Part shown: piece after piece, positions 48,113 to 56,609 of the stretch
How positions within the stretch are numbered: the first letter of the stretch is position 1
Layout of the letters: each line of letters begins with the position of its first letter
NCBI RefSeq assembly: GCF_017329615.1
Contig: NZ_JAFMTW010000001.1
Location: forward strand, 1-64,000
DNA: 64,000 nt
Reading direction: 5' to 3'
DNA from: Alicyclobacillus suci
Lineage (GTDB): Bacteria; Bacillota; Bacilli; Alicyclobacillales; Alicyclobacillaceae
Program-made: the position numbers and the translations under genes
The notes under the pieces: generated by a model
Told to the model about the DNA's origin: nothing
The model's database searches: none
The model's input: only the letters and a program-made list of their open reading frames with translations

Positions 48113-49116
48113 GAGAACGCCTTGCCCCCTTTACGCACGACAAATAAGAAGAAGGGTAGGCCCAATACTGCGATAATCGTCGCTACAGGTGTTTCGTAAG
48201 GAGCATTCAAGGTTCTGCCAAGCGTGTCCGCGAGAGACAAAAAACTCGCGCCGAAAACCGCTGACATTGGAATGATTGAGCGGTAATCCGTCCCCACGAT
48301 TGCCCTCACCATATGCGGAATCATCAGCCCAATGAAGGTCAAATCGCCAACGAGCGCAACGGATGCACCTGCCAACAACACGATTACAATATAGAGAATC
48401 ACCTTGACTTGTGTGACCCTTTGTCCTAGGCCAACCGCAATGTCTTCATCCAAGCTCAATACCGTGAGCTGGCGAGACAAAAGCATGGCAACGAAAATTC
48501 CTACCATAATAAATGGAACAACGGCCTCGAGCTGATCCCACGAAGTTCCAAGTAATCCCCCTGCGGTCCACATCGACACACTTTTTGAGATTTTAAAGGT
48601 CAGTGCAACGCCCTGTGCGACAGCGTCCAGAAAAGCCGACACGGCAGCGCCCGCTAAAACAATTCGAAAGGGAGAAAACCCACCTTTTTTCGCAGCGCCA
48701 ATTCCGAAGACCATCAACATCCCAAGCGCGGCTCCGACAAAACACGCAAGCGTAATTCCCATATAATTCATCGAAGGAACAAAGGCAATGCTTAACGCAA
48801 GCGCTGCGTTCGCACCTGACGTTAAGCCAAGCAATCCCGGATCTGCGAGTGGATTTCTCGTCATGCCTTGCATGATTGCTCCCGAGACAGACAGCGCCGC
48901 CCCCACAACAATCGCCCCCACTTCACGGGGAAGGCGAATCTCGCGAATAATGTTCTCGGCCTCGTTATTCTCATGAGAGGTAAGGGCAAGCCAGATATCC
49001 GGTATGGTAATCTTCGCGGCCCCTGCGTGAATCGCCAAGATAAAGCACAACATCAGCACGAATATTCCAATGATTAATTTGTACGTAACGCTAAACAAAT
49101 TCTTTCGCATCGTCAT
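48109..49116 (-). CDS. FecCD-type iron-siderophore permease
   Basis: A 335-aa permease, paralogue of its partner: GAIMQGMTRNPLADPGLLGL and GDLTFIGLMIPHMVRAIVGT. GCGAGGATAAA precedes the ATG at 49116, which is preferred over the upstream in-frame starts. With the second permease it forms the heterodimeric channel. Confidence 0.92.
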   Translation of the reverse strand: MTMRKNLFSVTYKLIIGIFVLMLCFILAIHAGAAKITIPDIWLALTSHENNEAENIIREIRLPREVGAIVVGAALSVSGAIMQGMTRNPLADPGLLGLTSGANAALALSIAFVPSMNYMGITLACFVGAALGMLMVFGIGAAKKGGFSPFRIVLAGAAVSAFLDAVAQGVALTFKISKSVSMWTAGGLLGTSWDQLEAVVPFIMVGIFVAMLLSRQLTVLSLDEDIAVGLGQRVTQVKVILYIVIVLLAGASVALVGDLTFIGLMIPHMVRAIVGTDYRSIIPMSAVFGASFLSLADTLGRTLNAPYETPVATIIAVLGLPFFLFVVRKGGKAFS

Positions 49117-49147
49117 TTTATCCTCGCATTTTCCGCATGCTGACGAG

Positions 49148-50098
49148 TCACTGTCCGAGGAATGCCTTTTTAAAGAAATCCAATTGATAATCCAACGAAA
49201 TCGGATCAGTATGGCTGAACGCCACATCATTCACTACAAATACATGATGATTTTTCACAGCCGGAATGTCCTTGTATGCCTGTGTCTTCTCAAAGGAAGT
49301 GTCCGAGCCTGGCTCTAAACTCAAAATGACATAATCTCCACAATATTGCGGAAGAACCTCTTGTGAAATATTATAATACCCCGGCTTCAGTGCCTTTTCT
49401 TGGACGATAGTCGGCATCTTCAGATGCATGGCCTGGTACAATATCTCCGTTCCCCTGCCCCAATTATTACCGAATACATAAAACTGCTTCCCCGATGTTC
49501 CAACCACCGACACGGTCGCATTATCGCCAATCTTCGCTTTAATTTTCTCCCCCAAAGCCGTCGCGCGCTTTTGGAAACTCGCAACCCATGCCTTCGCTTT
49601 AGCTTCCTGATTTACCAGCTTTCCAATGGCTACTATCTGCTGCAAATAGTTTAGCTTTCCGTATGTATACGCCACTGTAGGCGCAATCTTCTGTAACCTA
49701 TCAATATTTTTGGTAGTGGAATAGCAAATAATTAAGTCTGGCTTGAGTGCAGCAATCTTCTCGAGGTCATCCGCCGACACCTCTGCAACGCCTTTTAAAT
49801 AGGGTTTATAATACGGGTTCTGCTCTGCCCAAGAGTCTACACCAACCACATGGACTCCCAGCTTCATGACATCTCCCGGATCAATATCTATCACAACCAC
49901 TCGTTTCGGGTGAGCCGGTACTTGAATGGGGCCGTTTTCCGACTGATATGTGACCATGTCAGTCGCACGGCTCGTCACCGAGCCACTCGTGTTACTCGAC
50001 GTGCTGGCCGAACAGCCACTAACGAACGCTAAGAGTAACAAAAGCATCGGTAGAAATACCGTCAGTTTCCTCATCGTGCGCAACCTCATTGTATTCAT
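49148..50098 (-). CDS. Iron-siderophore-binding lipoprotein
   Basis: A 316-aa type III binding protein: lipobox FVSGC after a leucine-rich signal peptide, then the PeriBP_2 fold (HPKRVVVIDIDPGDVMKLGV, KPDLIICYSTTKNIDRLQ). It delivers a ferric siderophore to the permeases. AAGGAAGAGGAGAACG precedes the ATG at 50098, inside the end of the ATPase gene, so the two overlap by 80 nt in different frames. Confidence 0.92.
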   Translation of the reverse strand: MNTMRLRTMRKLTVFLPMLLLLLAFVSGCSASTSSNTSGSVTSRATDMVTYQSENGPIQVPAHPKRVVVIDIDPGDVMKLGVHVVGVDSWAEQNPYYKPYLKGVAEVSADDLEKIAALKPDLIICYSTTKNIDRLQKIAPTVAYTYGKLNYLQQIVAIGKLVNQEAKAKAWVASFQKRATALGEKIKAKIGDNATVSVVGTSGKQFYVFGNNWGRGTEILYQAMHLKMPTIVQEKALKPGYYNISQEVLPQYCGDYVILSLEPGSDTSFEKTQAYKDIPAVKNHHVFVVNDVAFSHTDPISLDYQLDFFKKAFLGQ

Positions 50099-50894
50099 CG
50101 TTCTCCTCTTCCTTCAGCAAGTTATACGTAATGCACATCGGTTTATCCGTTTGTGGATCTCGCCCAATCACAGCACGAATCTGAAAAACTGCGCGTAGTA
50201 CGTCGTCCGTGATAACTTCCTCACTCGATCCCGCCTTGACGATTTCCCCATCCTTCATGGCAATGATATAGTCGGCAAAGCGCGCAGCCTGATTGATGTC
50301 GTGAAGCACCATCACAATCGTTCTTTCCTGCTCCCGATTGAGCTTCTGCAACAGTTCTAGAACTTCCAATTGGTGAGCCATATCCAAATAGGTCGTCGGC
50401 TCATCCAAAAAGATGATGTCTGTTTCCTGAGCTAGTGCCATCGCGATCCACACGCGCTGTCGCTGACCCCCTGACAGAGAATCGACCGAGTGGTGCCGAT
50501 ACTCCGAGACGCCCGTTTGATGCATTGCCCACTGGATGACATCAAGGTCCTTTTGAGCCAAACGACCAAATGCCCCTTGATACGGAAATCTACCGTACGA
50601 AACCAGTTCTGCGACCGTAAGCCCGTTCGGACTTTCCGGAGACTGCGGAAGAATCGCCATCTTCCTGGCTAAATCTTTCGTACTTTCTTTGGAAATGCTT
50701 TCGCCGTCTAGATAGACCGCGCCCGACTGAGGCGAAATCAATCGCGTTAATGCTTTTAGCAACGTCGATTTACCACAACCGTTCGAACCGATAATGGTAG
50801 TAATCTTCTTGTCAGGAATATCAATCGTTAGATCTTGAACAATCAACCGATCACCATAGCCAATATTTAACCGGTCCGTATGTAAGCGATGCAT
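50019..50894 (-). CDS. Iron-siderophore ABC transporter ATPase
   Basis: About 291 aa. Walker A GSNGCGKSTLL, signature LSGGQRQRVWIAMALAQ, Walker B IIFLDEPTTYLDMAHQ and H-loop VLHDINQAA are all intact. The last 25 or so residues extend beyond the usual FecE/YusV end and overlap the lipoprotein gene by 80 nt. The first gene of the operon; AGGGGG lies 7 nt before the ATG at 50894. Confidence 0.93.
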   Translation of the reverse strand: MHRLHTDRLNIGYGDRLIVQDLTIDIPDKKITTIIGSNGCGKSTLLKALTRLISPQSGAVYLDGESISKESTKDLARKMAILPQSPESPNGLTVAELVSYGRFPYQGAFGRLAQKDLDVIQWAMHQTGVSEYRHHSVDSLSGGQRQRVWIAMALAQETDIIFLDEPTTYLDMAHQLEVLELLQKLNREQERTIVMVLHDINQAARFADYIIAMKDGEIVKAGSSEEVITDDVLRAVFQIRAVIGRDPQTDKPMCITYNLLKEEENDEYNEVAHDEETDGISTDAFVTLSVR

Positions 50895-50945
50895 CACGAT
50901 CCCCCTATTCAATGGAGTGAATCCAACATCGGTACATCTAAGTAA

Positions 50946-50968
50946 ATGGTGACTAATTTAGTCACCAT
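50946..50968. promoter_or_regulatory. Fur-like operator of the iron operon
   Basis: A perfect inverted repeat with 11-bp arms around one base; its core TGACTAATTTAGTCA has the 7-1-7 layout of Fur-family boxes, though the bases differ from TGATAATNATTATCA. It lies 52 bp upstream of the ATPase start, over the expected promoter. Confidence 0.6.
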
Positions 50969-51187
50969 TACAAATCAAATGATACAGTTTGATATAGCTA
51001 ACGTCAATAATTAGTTTGTGCTAATCGAAACATAAACAACCTACATTATGGTAAATTGCGGGATCCGGACAACGCTTGATAGTCGTCTATCCAAGCGCGA
51101 CAAAACCCAACGCAACGTGAATTTTCCTCTTTGTCTCATTCTCGTACACCTAAATTGTGTGGTATTGTAGGTTATTGAGGTGATCGA

Positions 51188-51541
51188 ATGAAATCAATTA
51201 ACCGGCCTACTATCCTAGATCCGAAAAAGCTTGCGCCGGGTCATTGGGTAACCGAGAGTGGTTCAACGACGAAATGGAAGCACATTTTCGTGTATAACGA
51301 CAAACGTCGTAAACCCATCGAATATCACTCCAATAGCAAGAATCCGTACACATCTTATTCTCGAGATGAACTACTGCAAGCAATTCGCCATGTGGAGCAG
51401 TCTATTGCAGAAATCCAGCGTGGTGAAGGAGAGTTTTTCGACGACGCGCGTGAACGAGTCGCACTTATTTCTATGTTAAAATTGGAACTTCGACAAATGA
51501 GAATTGTACTCAAACATAATAAAACATCCCGAGCTAGTTAA
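51188..51541 (+). CDS. Hypothetical protein
   Basis: A 117-aa basic protein: a beta-like N-terminal half (GHWVTESGSTTKWKHIFVYN) and a C-terminal coiled coil (ALISMLKLELRQMRIVLKH). GAGGTGATCGA precedes the ATG. It is divergent from the iron operon. No family recognised. Confidence 0.55.
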   Translation: MKSINRPTILDPKKLAPGHWVTESGSTTKWKHIFVYNDKRRKPIEYHSNSKNPYTSYSRDELLQAIRHVEQSIAEIQRGEGEFFDDARERVALISMLKLELRQMRIVLKHNKTSRAS

Positions 51542-51544
51542 AGA

Positions 51545-51583
51545 TAAAAAAGACCGCATACGGTAAATCCGTCGCGGTCTCAT
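51545..51583 (-). terminator. Terminator of the phosphotransferase gene
   Basis: Leftward GACCGC/GCGGTC stem, with inner ACGG/CCGT pairing, followed by TTTTTTATC. Confidence 0.75.
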
Positions 51584-51608
51584 TCGAATACAAGGCGATT
51601 ACACAAGC

Positions 51609-52535
51609 CTAATCAAAAATTTCTGACTCAATCCATCTCAAATACTTTCGAATCCGCTCGTCTGGTCGCTGCCTTAAATGCTCTATGTCCTGACGCAGCG
51701 GAATTTTTCCAGCCATGTAGAATATTCGAAGAGCGGTTCCTAAAGAAATTTCCTCCCTACTAAATCCGCCCCCATATCCATCTAGAAAATGTCCCCAGTA
51801 GTCCTGAGATTCTTCGTTATTTTTGAGATGTAACCGTATCACACCGATATCCATCGCTCGGTGTCCAAATCCACATTCATCAAAATCGAGGCAATACCAT
51901 TTATCTGGCGCTACCAAAATGTTCCCAAAATGTATGTCCGCATGAATGAATTGTTGAATTGGACGAAGAAAGTCAAAGCTACTTCTCAGTTCCTTTGCAA
52001 TGTTAACACACCGATTCCTATCCGCCTCGGTCAAAACGCTGAATTTTAATAAATTGCGCAAGGGCATTTCAACTGTGCATTGCAAATCATACACTGGGCG
52101 ATTCCACGCTTGCCATTCAGTGGTGAACTCACTTACAAGTAAATCTGCACTGCTATGTATGTTCCGCATCAAACGACCGAGATTGTAATAATCGAGAGAT
52201 ATTGGATGCTCTATGATATCACCTTCGATAAATTCGAACGTTGCATAGAAGAATTCTTCGTTGGGCATGACCAGTCTCGAAACTGAATCACGGTACCGAT
52301 TCCTGATTACCCTAGGTATCGCAATATATTTTCCTAACCGTTCCATCCATTCGAGTTCCGCGCGAATTTCGTGTACTGAATACCTACCTTGTCTGTAACG
52401 TCTTGTCACGTACTTTCCGCCTGGCGTATTCACCACATAAGTGTTATTTTCGCCATACTGTAATGGCTGAACCGTTGTATCCATCTCCGGCCACGAATAA
52501 GCGTGAACAATAAAATCCAATTCGTAATCTTGCAT
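51609..52535 (-). CDS. APH-family phosphotransferase
   Basis: About 308 aa of the aminoglycoside phosphotransferase/CotS-like kinase fold: catalytic HADIHFGNIL and metal-binding CLDFDECGFG. Such enzymes phosphorylate small molecules or sugars; spore-coat CotS/YutH are related. GGGAGGT lies 9 nt before the ATG at 52535. Substrate unknown; a resistance role should not be assumed. Confidence 0.82.
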   Translation of the reverse strand: MQDYELDFIVHAYSWPEMDTTVQPLQYGENNTYVVNTPGGKYVTRRYRQGRYSVHEIRAELEWMERLGKYIAIPRVIRNRYRDSVSRLVMPNEEFFYATFEFIEGDIIEHPISLDYYNLGRLMRNIHSSADLLVSEFTTEWQAWNRPVYDLQCTVEMPLRNLLKFSVLTEADRNRCVNIAKELRSSFDFLRPIQQFIHADIHFGNILVAPDKWYCLDFDECGFGHRAMDIGVIRLHLKNNEESQDYWGHFLDGYGGGFSREEISLGTALRIFYMAGKIPLRQDIEHLRQRPDERIRKYLRWIESEIFD

Positions 52536-52612
52536 TTGGCCCACCTCCCTGAAACAATGTCATACAGTGGCACAAGTTTCTTCTCGTCGGCTGTGATAGA
52601 TTGCCCAGCGAA

Positions 52613-53341
52613 CTACTCAACTCGTAAAGAACTCGTGAGGCGGCGCTTATAACGTCGCACAGCATAGGCAATGAGCCGATAACAGCCATAACCCATCATT
52701 CCGCCTATGCAATTCAGGAATATCGCGTCGACATCGAATCGCCCGAGCTGAAAAAAGCCTTGAATCAATTGCATAAACACGCTGACGATGAAGATGAGCG
52801 CCAAAGACGGCAAAACCCGCCGAAACTCTGCGTACACAAGTGGCAAAAATAGTCCCAACGGCAAGTAAAGCAGAATATCTCCACCTAAGACTGAAAAAGT
52901 CACATAAAATCCATAGTCGTGAAAATCCACAAAGTAGCGCTGAATCGTGTGAAATAAGACACCATTGTGAAACACATAGCTATACTGCGGAAATCGTGAC
53001 TCCCGCTCGCGGATAAACGAACGTTCTACGAATCGTTGTGGGTCGAGCAGCAGCACGTAAACCAGCGCAATGACGTAGGCAACCCCCGCGCCCATCACCC
53101 GCCAGCGCCAATACTTGTCCACCAATGGGAGGGAATCGAGCAAACCGGCGCGGACCGTATTTTCATCCCCAAAAGCACGTATTGCCATTTCAACGGCCTT
53201 TTCTTCATCGTGCCCCTCGCCAATGAACTCCGCTTTCAACATCTCCAAATGATCCATCAACTCATCGCGAATCGCCTGTGCCTCGCGCTTAGAGCACAGA
53301 AGACCCTCCGTCACATTGATGACATACGTTTGAAAATCCAT
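52613..53341 (-). CDS. HAAS-domain plus VanZ-like membrane protein
   Basis: About 242 aa. Residues 1-75 are the helical HAAS/permease-prefix domain (LLCSKREAQAIRDELMDHLE, KAVEMAIRAFGDENTVRAGL). Five membrane helices of a VanZ-like domain follow (LLYLPLGLFLPLVYAE; GRFDVDAIFLNCIGGMMGYG). VanZ relatives affect glycopeptide susceptibility, but the HAAS fusion points to a PadR-coupled membrane module. The start is 5 nt after the padR stop. Confidence 0.78.
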   Translation of the reverse strand: MDFQTYVINVTEGLLCSKREAQAIRDELMDHLEMLKAEFIGEGHDEEKAVEMAIRAFGDENTVRAGLLDSLPLVDKYWRWRVMGAGVAYVIALVYVLLLDPQRFVERSFIRERESRFPQYSYVFHNGVLFHTIQRYFVDFHDYGFYVTFSVLGGDILLYLPLGLFLPLVYAEFRRVLPSLALIFIVSVFMQLIQGFFQLGRFDVDAIFLNCIGGMMGYGCYRLIAYAVRRYKRRLTSSLRVE

Positions 53342-53345
53342 GCCC

Positions 53346-53669
53346 TTACCCTTCCCGATAACAAAGTTCAATCAACTGGTGAAGGAAATTCCACTCTGAC
53401 ATCTTACTTTCAAGAAGCCTACTGCCTTCTTTCGTCAAACGATAATATTTTCGCCGACCGCCCGTGTCAGACGCTCCCCAATACGACTCAATCGCCTTTT
53501 TTGACTCAAGCCGCTTTAACGCGGGATACAAAGTACCTTCCCCAATCTCATATAAGTCGTTACTGAACGCCTTGATTTTTTTCGCCAAGTCGTAACCATA
53601 CTGATCTTCTTTCGAAATCAGTGACAGCAACAGAAGATCCAAACTTCCCTTCAACAGTTCCTTATCCAT
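53346..53669 (-). CDS. PadR-family regulator
   Basis: About 107 aa (PadR s2 type): SLDLLLLSLISKEDQYGYDL, then EGTLYPALKRLESKKAIESY and GGRRKYYRLTKEG. A winged-helix repressor. Operon with the HAAS/VanZ gene, the usual partner. The 24-bp palindrome at 53779 is its probable operator and also covers the divergent lipoprotein promoter. Confidence 0.9.
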   Translation of the reverse strand: MDKELLKGSLDLLLLSLISKEDQYGYDLAKKIKAFSNDLYEIGEGTLYPALKRLESKKAIESYWGASDTGGRRKYYRLTKEGSRLLESKMSEWNFLHQLIELCYREG

Positions 53670-53778
53670 CGGCAATACCTGCTTTCCCAATCACTTCTCG
53701 ACACCCGTTGCCACAGACGCAACGCCCATCGATCCCGCTCGATACCTACATGCATTATACACGAAAATATAATACCTT

Positions 53779-53802
53779 GTATCACGATGTACATCGTGAT
53801 AC
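53779..53802. promoter_or_regulatory. 24-bp perfect palindrome, PadR operator
   Basis: A complete palindrome centred on ATGTACAT, with arms GTATCACGATGT/ACATCGTGATAC. Plus-strand TATAAT (53768-53773) and minus-strand TATAAT (53752-53757) lie beside it, so a bound repressor could block both divergent promoters. Confidence 0.7.
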
Positions 53803-53858
53803 TATCCTATGCGAAGAAGACACTCAACTCATCAAACTATCATTCGGAGGAACCTGTC

Positions 53859-56315
53859 GTGCAAAAAAGATTTCCCAAACTTTCACTATCAGTAATCAGC
53901 GTAGGTACACTACTTCTTGCCGGCTGTACACCAACAGTCGCGCAACCGAATACTGCCTCTTCAACAAAGTCAAGCACAACACCCGTACCCACCGCTGCAG
54001 CTATCGTCTCGGCGGTGAAGAACACATCAAATGCGACGAAGATTCAACCGAGTTCCGACGAACGTCCGGTATCTGGGCAACCAATTCAACTCAAGACGGG
54101 CGCCGCCGTAATTGTGATCCATCCAAGCACACTGCAGTTCCAGATGGGCGTAAACAGGCAATCACTTGAGACGATTTCCGAAGCGCAGCCGGCACTACAA
54201 GTGAGGAATGTGAAGGCCAATGGCACCAGTGCAAGCTGGGAGATTCCAAGCAAAGGATTGACGGTTGTCGTACAAATTGTGAACAAATGTCTGGAAGTAA
54301 AGATAAACGCCAGCAAACAGACATCCATCACTTGGCCAGTTCTCGGAAAAGACAACGACAGTACAGCAATGATGCTCCCTCTAGCGGAAGGGCGCTACGT
54401 ACCCACGCACAATCAAACGTGGATTCAGTTTCTAACCAAAAATGAAAACGACGAATTAAACAATGTTCTCTCCATGCCTTTCTGGGGTGTTCAGGGGAAG
54501 AATTACACAATGACGTACCGAGTGGACAATCCTTTCAATGACGATGTCCAATTCGCCAATGACGACTCGCAATTAGGAATGGGCATCACACATCATTTCA
54601 CGCAAAAAACAATCAATCAGCCATATGGCATGGCCGTTTATCTTGGTGGCAATAACCCCGATGAACCTGCGGAAATCTACCGTCAGACACTCATCGACAA
54701 CCATCAATTCGTAACACTCAGCGAGAAAATTAAAAAGAACCCGTCCGTACAGAAACTACTCGGGTCCGCCTTCGTCTACCTTTGGGGCAGCGACGAATTC
54801 TCGCCGGCAGACGTGAAAAACTGGGTCACTTTTGCAAAATCGATTCTGCAAGCTTCGACAGCAACGAGCAACTCACCAGGAAAGCGCATCTGGCAGCTTT
54901 TAAGCAAAGACGATCAGAATGCAATTTCGCAAATTGTATCCCAGGATTACGCAGACAACTATCAAAAGACCCAACTTACCGAAGACATTGGTGCACTATT
55001 GGATATGCGCAATTTTTATCAAAAGGCGGCTTGGAAACATGTAAATCTCGACTCAACCGCAAAAAATCTCTTACAAAAGCCCATATCGTCCCTCAACGAA
55101 ACGAGTCTGTATCAACTGAACGATGAATTGCTATACGATGCATTTCCTGGCCAGTTTTCCCCTGTGCCAGCGTGGGGCGACGGCGTCTCGACCCAGATGG
55201 TAAACGACCTTCACGCCGCGGGTTTAAACCACCTATGGTTAGGGCTCTCGGACTGGGAAATGGGTTATCGACACCCGCAATTCGTCAAGCAAGCCGAATC
55301 ATTAGGCTACCTTGTCGCGACATACGATTCTTACACGACGGTACAAGATCCGCAAAACCCGGCGAATTCATCGTTTGACACAGCCCTTTTTAACGAATCT
55401 TTGTACAAAAATGGCGCCATCGTGAACGCAGATGGTACAAAAGTGGCTGGGTTCCAAGGTCAAGGGTACGCAACTGAACCGACCATCATGATGCCCTATG
55501 TAAAACAGCGATTCGCCTCGATTATGAACAACATCAAGTTCAATTCGTGGTTTGTCGATTCCGATGGAGACGCTACTTTCTATGAAGACTATTCGAAGAC
55601 CCATCCCGCAACAGAACAGCAGCAGATGAACGCCATTATCCAACGCTTGCAGTTTTTCGACAATCAAAACATGGTCGTCGGTACCGAGGAGGGTAACTGG
55701 TTTTCTGCATCGTCTGTGGACTTTGCGCAAGGAATGGTGACACCTGCGTTCAATTGGATGGATCCCGACATGAAAGACAAATCCTCACCATACGATTGGG
55801 GCTCCTACTGGCCGCCGGAAGCACCAACGATTTTTATGAAGCCAGTACCCATCAAACAACTTTATTACGACGTCTTCATCAACCCAGAATACAATTTGCC
55901 GATGTATGAACTCGTGTTCCACGATTCGGTCATCGCATCTGATCATTGGCTAAGTGGAAGCCTAAAAATTCAAGGTGCGGACAATACCCGTTCGCTCACC
56001 GAATTACTGTACGACGTGCCCCCGTTGTATCACTTGAATTTGGACACGTGGAACCAAGAAAAAGACCAGATCTCGAGCTATTACAAAGTCTGGTCTCCAG
56101 TCGAGCAGAAGGCCGCTGAATTGCCAATGACGAATTTCAGTTGGTTGACAAGTGACCGCCTCGTGCAAAAATCGACTTACGGCAATCAACTGGAGATTAT
56201 TGCGAATTACTCGGACAAGACATATTCTGCGGAAAACCATCATATTCCTCCGCAAAGTGTCCTGATTGACTGGCTGAACAGCGGCAAGACCGAAATTTAC
56301 ACACCGCACAATTGA
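53859..56315 (+). CDS. Glycoside-hydrolase-like surface lipoprotein
   Basis: About 818 aa with lipobox LLLAGC and a Ser/Thr-rich linker (residues 25-70). An N-terminal beta-sandwich region (about 80-280) is followed by a probable TIM barrel with acidic candidates in WFVDSDGD and VVGTEEGNW, resembling GH101-like and other retaining hydrolases. It probably acts on polysaccharide at the cell surface. CGGAGGAACCTGTC selects GTG 53859. The exact GH family is not assigned. Regulated with the PadR gene via the palindrome. Confidence 0.7.
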   Translation: MQKRFPKLSLSVISVGTLLLAGCTPTVAQPNTASSTKSSTTPVPTAAAIVSAVKNTSNATKIQPSSDERPVSGQPIQLKTGAAVIVIHPSTLQFQMGVNRQSLETISEAQPALQVRNVKANGTSASWEIPSKGLTVVVQIVNKCLEVKINASKQTSITWPVLGKDNDSTAMMLPLAEGRYVPTHNQTWIQFLTKNENDELNNVLSMPFWGVQGKNYTMTYRVDNPFNDDVQFANDDSQLGMGITHHFTQKTINQPYGMAVYLGGNNPDEPAEIYRQTLIDNHQFVTLSEKIKKNPSVQKLLGSAFVYLWGSDEFSPADVKNWVTFAKSILQASTATSNSPGKRIWQLLSKDDQNAISQIVSQDYADNYQKTQLTEDIGALLDMRNFYQKAAWKHVNLDSTAKNLLQKPISSLNETSLYQLNDELLYDAFPGQFSPVPAWGDGVSTQMVNDLHAAGLNHLWLGLSDWEMGYRHPQFVKQAESLGYLVATYDSYTTVQDPQNPANSSFDTALFNESLYKNGAIVNADGTKVAGFQGQGYATEPTIMMPYVKQRFASIMNNIKFNSWFVDSDGDATFYEDYSKTHPATEQQQMNAIIQRLQFFDNQNMVVGTEEGNWFSASSVDFAQGMVTPAFNWMDPDMKDKSSPYDWGSYWPPEAPTIFMKPVPIKQLYYDVFINPEYNLPMYELVFHDSVIASDHWLSGSLKIQGADNTRSLTELLYDVPPLYHLNLDTWNQEKDQISSYYKVWSPVEQKAAELPMTNFSWLTSDRLVQKSTYGNQLEIIANYSDKTYSAENHHIPPQSVLIDWLNSGKTEIYTPHN

Positions 56316-56329
56316 TACGGATACGACAG

Positions 56330-56358
56330 CAGATCCGGTTCGCCAGCCGGATCTGCCA
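56330..56358 (+). terminator. Hairpin after the lipoprotein gene
   Basis: GCAGATCCGG/CCGGATCTGC with a short loop; no T-run follows, so termination is uncertain. Confidence 0.5.
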
Positions 56359-56519
56359 TCGTCGGATATCACAAAGCCTCTTTCAGTATTGTCAAATGTG
56401 ATAAAAGAGGACATATCAATTTCAGGGATGTGCAACAAACCTTTTTTGGCTTAATCAATTTTCACGCATACTCGCGACTCAATTGCCTGAAAATACATTT
56501 GTCCAAAAAACAGCCACAA

Positions 56520-56542
56520 AAGATGTATTTTATATATATCTT
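56520..56542. promoter_or_regulatory. NsrR-type nitric-oxide operator
   Basis: An 11-1-11 dyad, AAGATGTATTT and ATATATATCTT, with 9 of 11 arm positions symmetric. It closely follows the known NsrR consensus (AAGATGYATTT half-site). It overlaps the -35 region of a promoter whose TATAAT is at 56560-56565, upstream of the flavohemoglobin gene. The operator and promoter call is based on pattern only. Confidence 0.65.
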
Positions 56543-56609
56543 TATATCTTCATCACCATTATAATCGCAACTGGACGAACACTTTAATCACATACGAGGA
56601 GGCCTGCAA

